A program made the position numbers and the translations under genes. From the NCBI GenBank assembly GCA_040880285.1, contig JBBDIT010000052.1, positions 1 to 64,000 of the forward strand: a stretch of 64,000 bases of DNA, given 5' to 3'. The stretch's first letter is position 1. Each line of letters begins with the position of its first letter. Below the pieces are notes generated by a model. It was not told the origin of the DNA. It searched no databases and saw nothing but the letters and a program-made list of their open reading frames with translations. Below, piece after piece: positions 60,938-64,000 of the stretch. This DNA comes from JANQJA01 sp040880285 (GTDB lineage: Bacteria > Pseudomonadota > Gammaproteobacteria > Pseudomonadales > Azotimanducaceae).

Positions 60938-62059
60938 ATGCAATATCCCCTGATATCGGCAGATTCACACATTACTGAAGCTCCCAACACTTACAGCGAC
61001 TTTATCGACGCCAGGTGGAAAGATCGAGCACCACGCATCATTAATAGAGGAGAGGCGGGTGACTTTTTTCAAATCGATGGGATGGATAGCCCGATCGCTC
61101 TCGGACTGGTTGCCGCAGCAGGGAAAAAGCCGGAAGAAATCAGGATGGATGGCAGCAGGTTTGAGGATTTGCATCGTGGTGGCTGGGACCCTCATGCCCG
61201 CCTGACAGATCAGGCCAGGGACGGTGTTGCCGCTGAAATTATCTACCCGACAGTCGGCATGATGCTATGCAACCATCCGGACTTCGATTACAAGAAGGCC
61301 TGCTTCGACGCCTATAACCGATGGATCGCTCAATACTGCGGCGAATATCCGGAACGCTTGTTGGGCTGCGGTCAAACCGCGATGCGCTCGCCGGAAGAAG
61401 GGATTGAAGACCTGAAAGCCATCAAGGCGCTCGGCTTGCGCGGCGTCATGATGCCTGGCAACCCCCAACAAGAAGATTATGACTCACCCATCTACGACGA
61501 CTTCTGGCAAGCCGCTGTGGAACTGGGCCTGCCGCCGTCATTTCATATTCTAACGACGCGCGATTCTTCACTCTCACAAACCCGTGGACCAAGAATCAAT
61601 TCATTCCTCAACATCATCAGAGGGAACCAGGACATCATGGGTACCCTGGTCTTTGGAGGTGTCTTCGAACGTAATCCAGCACTCAAGGTCGTATGCGTTG
61701 AGGCAGATGCAGGTTGGGTGCCTCACTATATGTACCGTATGGACCACGCCTACAACCGACACCGCAATTGGCTCGCGCCAGGCATCTCGCTGTCAAAACA
61801 ACCGTCGGAATATTTTGCCGAGCACATTTATACCACCTTCCAGGATGACTGGGTTGCATTCAAGACCGTCGATCTCATGAACTGGCGTCGCCTTCTGTGG
61901 GCCAGTGACTTCCCGCACAGCGACTCAACCTGGCCCTGGTCCCGGGAACTCATCGCGAAACACGCAGCGGACCTGACCGCCGAACAAAAGCGCGCAATCC
62001 TGTGCGACAATGTGAGCGAACTTTATCGCATAGACCCAATGAGCCTCATCGCTCACTAG
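60938..62059 (+). CDS. Amidohydrolase 2 family protein
   Basis: This 373-residue protein is of the amidohydrolase-2 (ACMSD/LigY-like) family of metal-dependent TIM barrels. The first metal motif reads ISADSHITEAPN (the D-x-H equivalent). Substrate-side segments are LTDQARDGVAAEIIYPTVGM and ALGLRGVMMPGNPQ, and a conserved aspartate is in LLWASDFPHSDSTWPWSR. ATG 60938, with AGAGG upstream, is preferred to the open frame from 60902. Members act on hydrated aromatic or carboxylate substrates, often as decarboxylases or hydrolases. It is 27 bases upstream of the extended SDR gene, which suggests a two-step pathway. Confidence 0.85.
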   Translation: MQYPLISADSHITEAPNTYSDFIDARWKDRAPRIINRGEAGDFFQIDGMDSPIALGLVAAAGKKPEEIRMDGSRFEDLHRGGWDPHARLTDQARDGVAAEIIYPTVGMMLCNHPDFDYKKACFDAYNRWIAQYCGEYPERLLGCGQTAMRSPEEGIEDLKAIKALGLRGVMMPGNPQQEDYDSPIYDDFWQAAVELGLPPSFHILTTRDSSLSQTRGPRINSFLNIIRGNQDIMGTLVFGGVFERNPALKVVCVEADAGWVPHYMYRMDHAYNRHRNWLAPGISLSKQPSEYFAEHIYTTFQDDWVAFKTVDLMNWRRLLWASDFPHSDSTWPWSRELIAKHAADLTAEQKRAILCDNVSELYRIDPMSLIAH

Positions 62060-62086
62060 GGCCTGGGGCAACAAAGAGGAAGTACT

Positions 62087-63160
62087 ATGGCACCCGTTCC
62101 AAAAGGCGGTACTGTCGCTGTAACCGGCGCTGCAGGTTTTATAGGCGGATGGGTTGTTCGCTTGCTTCTGGATAAAGGTTATCGCGTGCGCGCGTGCGTC
62201 CGGAACGCTGACGATGATAGCAAAACAGGATTCCTGAAGGCCTTGCCGGGCTATAGCAGTGACCGGCTCACCTTGCATTCCGCGGATCTCGATCATAATG
62301 GCTGCTTCGATGATATTTTCAATGGTTGTCACGGCGTCTGCCACGTATCCCACGTCAGCGATTACGACGATCAGGCGTACGTTGAACGAGTCTGCAATCA
62401 CATCATAGAAAGTATCAACAAGTCCGGGAGTGTTAGCCGTGTCATCGTGACATCAAGCATCGCGGCCGTGATATCGGAGGTCGATATCAAAGAACTGGTT
62501 CGGCGACCGGTCTGTTACGAGGACCGCTATCCCGACGAGCAAAATCCCAAACGGACGCCGGAACGGGGCCAGGGCTACTCCATGGGTAAGGTCATTGCAC
62601 AACGGGCGTTTTCCGAGTCAGCCGAGCGCAACGGTACATGGGATGCCATCACCGTTTGTCCTGCCGACAATGTGGGGCCAATCCAGTCGGCACATCAAAA
62701 GGAGATGGGTCCCTGGCAACACAATCTGGAAATGATGTTATTGGGTGAATACTTCCAGAACGGGGCTTACCGACCCTGGATGACGGTCGACGTCCGCGAT
62801 GACGCCGAGTGCCACATCCAACTAATGGAGAGCGTCCAGGTCAAAAATGGTGAGCGCTACATTGCCTGGTCCACCGATGCGCGTAATTGCGAGGATATCT
62901 GTGCTGATATTGATCGCCTGTTGCCAGAACTTGGCCATGATACGCCGGCGGTCACGGATCCGTTTCCGGACAGAATAAAAGACAGGGAGGCCGAGCTGCG
63001 CGCGATCTGGGCGGGCTGTGAACTTCGCAATGATCGTATACGTGCGGTTACCACCGTCAAATTCCGCCCACTGGATGACTCCATCAGGGATTGCGTGGAA
63101 TCCCTGATCGCAGTGGGCAAGGTCAAACCCAAACAAAGGCAAGGTTTTCAACGCGTTTGA
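62087..63160 (+). CDS. Extended SDR / NAD-dependent epimerase-dehydratase family protein
   Basis: This 357-residue extended short-chain dehydrogenase has the cofactor motif VAVTGAAGFIGGWVVRLLLD followed by KGYRVRACVRN. The catalytic Ser is in RVIVTSSIAAVIS and the Tyr-x-x-x-Lys in QGYSMGKVIAQRAF. This is the pattern of dihydroflavonol/cinnamoyl-type reductases and 3-beta-HSD relatives. It reduces a carbonyl or oxidises an alcohol with NAD(P). It is immediately downstream of the amidohydrolase. The last codons enter a 55-base sequence repeated beyond the next gap, which is an assembly effect and not a change in the gene. Confidence 0.85.
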   Translation: MAPVPKGGTVAVTGAAGFIGGWVVRLLLDKGYRVRACVRNADDDSKTGFLKALPGYSSDRLTLHSADLDHNGCFDDIFNGCHGVCHVSHVSDYDDQAYVERVCNHIIESINKSGSVSRVIVTSSIAAVISEVDIKELVRRPVCYEDRYPDEQNPKRTPERGQGYSMGKVIAQRAFSESAERNGTWDAITVCPADNVGPIQSAHQKEMGPWQHNLEMMLLGEYFQNGAYRPWMTVDVRDDAECHIQLMESVQVKNGERYIAWSTDARNCEDICADIDRLLPELGHDTPAVTDPFPDRIKDREAELRAIWAGCELRNDRIRAVTTVKFRPLDDSIRDCVESLIAVGKVKPKQRQGFQRV

Positions 63161-63347
63161 TCACGGAACTGCTGAACAGGTCCGCGAGGGCCNNNNNNNN
63201 NNNNNNNNNNNNNNNNNNNNNNNNNNNNNNNNNNNNNNNNNNNNNNNNNNNNNNNNNNNNNNNNNNNNNNNNNNNNNNNNNNNNNNNNNNNNGGCAAGGT
63301 TTTCAACGCGTTTGATCACGGAACTGCTGAACAGGTCCGCGAGGGCC
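63138..63347. repeat. 55-bp duplicated overlap flanking a 100-N assembly gap
   Basis: The 55 bases at 63138-63192 and 63293-63347 are identical, and exactly 100 N (63193-63292) stand between them. This is what results when two contigs with a 55-base overlap are joined by a placeholder gap. In the genome there is probably a single copy and no missing DNA. Confidence 0.93.
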
Positions 63348-63484
63348 TGCCGGGAGGGTTCGAGCTGAGGTCAGACGGTTACGGGAGATACCGGTAAAAC
63401 CTTCAGGCGTGACCGGGGAACCTATGGTTACGACTGCTCAAAAAGAGTAAGTTAGATCATGTCGAGTTGCAGGACAGGTTACTT
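63161..63484. other. Noncoding interval with the fourth gap
   Basis: After removing the duplicated overlap and the placeholder, about 170 real bases remain between the SDR and the lipoprotein gene. I see no RNA gene or riboswitch in them. The last part must hold the promoter of the lipoprotein gene. Confidence 0.5.
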
Positions 63485-63781
63485 ATGAGACGCTTTAACC
63501 TACTGATTTTCCTCACTGCCACGGCGTCGTTGACGTCTTGCATGGCCCCGATGAAGGTGCCCAGGACAGCGACAATGCAAGCCAATAGTTCCTATGAATG
63601 CCGCCAGGAACAGATCATCGGGAGCCGCCTGCCACAATACGTCTGCCGGTCAGACGCCCAAATGAAGGAAGAACGCGCCTACGCACAGGAACTCTTGCGT
63701 CGGGGCGACCGGGTGGTTATCGATAACCAGGGAACCTCTGAACAAGCCCGCAAAGATGCGTTACCGACGCAGGCGCTTTAG
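63485..63781 (+). CDS. Small predicted lipoprotein
   Basis: This 98-residue protein starts MRRFNLLIFLTATASLTSC, a signal peptide with a lipobox whose cysteine would be acylated. The mature part has two further Cys residues (YECRQEQII and QYVCRSDAQM), a charged helix (KEERAYAQELLRRGDR) and a hydrophilic tail. The cysteines could form a disulfide in the periplasm. No family is recognised. The alternative upstream ATG at 63467 would add six residues. Its last 21 bases overlap the end of a convergent glycosyltransferase gene. Confidence 0.7.
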   Translation: MRRFNLLIFLTATASLTSCMAPMKVPRTATMQANSSYECRQEQIIGSRLPQYVCRSDAQMKEERAYAQELLRRGDRVVIDNQGTSEQARKDALPTQAL

Positions 63782-64000
63782 CGCATTCGTGATAGGGATC
63801 AGCTCAAGCGTTGCGCGGATCATATCGAGTGCTCCAATTTTTGAGCCATCAATATTCATCCAGCGGTCAAGGGGGACCTCCAGGAAGTCAGTTAACTCAT
63901 AACCGGGCACCTGCCCCATACCTTCCCTCAGTCGACCGATCAATTCCACATCAAACGACCACCTCGAAAGGAAGGGTTCACCGATGGCCGCCCGTAAATT
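63761..64000 (-). CDS. C-terminal part of an ALG5-like glycosyltransferase family 2 protein (partial)
   Basis: The frame runs off the right edge. The 79 visible residues include GEPFLSRWSFDVELIGRLR and LTDFLEVPLDRWMNIDGSKI. This FDVE...VPL.W..I.GSK pattern is the C-terminal signature of dolichyl-phosphate or polyprenyl-phosphate beta-glucosyl/glycosyltransferases of the ALG5/DPM type. Such enzymes make lipid-linked sugars used in glycosylation of lipids or proteins. The catalytic N-terminal half lies outside the window. It overlaps the lipoprotein gene by 21 bases. Confidence 0.75.
   Translation of the reverse strand, partial: NLRAAIGEPFLSRWSFDVELIGRLREGMGQVPGYELTDFLEVPLDRWMNIDGSKIGALDMIRATLELIPITNALKRLRR

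Noticed and set aside
63293..63347. A second biological copy of the SDR 3' end (target-site duplication)
   Set aside because: It is exactly the same 55 bases next to a 100-N block, which is an assembly overlap.

Overview
The window looks like a chromosomal piece of a draft genome or metagenome-assembled genome from an uncultivated gammaproteobacterium, probably aquatic or marine. The rpoH gene has the proteobacterial RpoH box. The outer-membrane biology is Gram-negative (TonB-dependent receptors, a BamA-like barrel, an RND pump, lipoproteins). Many unlinked genes serve acyl-CoA, CoA-transferase and SDR chemistry, as in organisms living on lipids and small organic acids. Base composition and gene density are even. 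I saw no rRNA, tRNA, CRISPR array, prophage or intact insertion sequence. Four blocks of exactly 100 N mark scaffold joins (37752-37851, 40711-40810, 54853-54952, 63193-63292); three interrupt or truncate genes and the fourth is flanked by a 55-bp duplicated overlap.

Layout. 0.1-4.6 kb: RND adaptor and permease on the minus strand. 4.8-7.7 kb: an amidase-PncC pair facing a dienelactone hydrolase. 7.77-11.75 kb: a thiamine-acquisition operon with a promoter, a TPP riboswitch, an outer-membrane TonB receptor, a YkoF-type thiamine-binding protein, a PnuC/PnuT-type inner-membrane transporter and an APH-fold kinase resembling thiamine kinase. 11.8-25.5 kb: mixed metabolism (3-hydroxyacyl-CoA dehydrogenase, METTL21-like methyltransferase, Gfo/Idh/MocA and D-hydroxyacid dehydrogenases, BamA-like protein, SDR plus CaiB, S9 peptidase, tandem NTF2 protein, DUF169 plus GPH symporter). 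25.6-28.9 kb: rpoH with a 3' array of in-frame amber codons, a LytS/LytTR-type two-component pair and an unlisted 37-residue membrane protein. 29-32.2 kb: Nudix hydrolase, a duplicated-domain unknown, Asp/Glu racemase, a decayed ECF sigma gene and glyoxalase II.

32.2-36.3 kb: a SulP transporter, then a promoter, a cobalamin riboswitch and btuB. 36.3-45.9 kb: acyl-CoA dehydrogenase, a second GPH symporter (cut by a gap), a CaCA exchanger overlapping a Cache-HAMP sensor (cut by a gap), a double-SPOR protein, an MFS carrier, an SDR and DUF445. 45.8-52.2 kb: an adjacent kinase and acyl-CoA dehydrogenase resembling the two halves of ACAD10/11, a class III aminotransferase, and an operon of two diverged HCCA-isomerase-like proteins with an SDR. 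52.3-64 kb: mostly plus-strand genes, including a PTPS-like, SDR and YhhQ group that suggests pterin or deazapurine metabolism, DUF924, a TTC38-like protein, enoyl-CoA hydratase, an alpha/beta hydrolase, amidohydrolase, an extended SDR, a small lipoprotein and the end of an ALG5-like glycosyltransferase.

Two themes recur. First, thiamine and B12 uptake are each placed behind their own riboswitch, which suggests a vitamin scavenger. Second, short tandem duplications of 13-18 bp, mostly in codon multiples, appear at or near the 3' ends of several unrelated genes.
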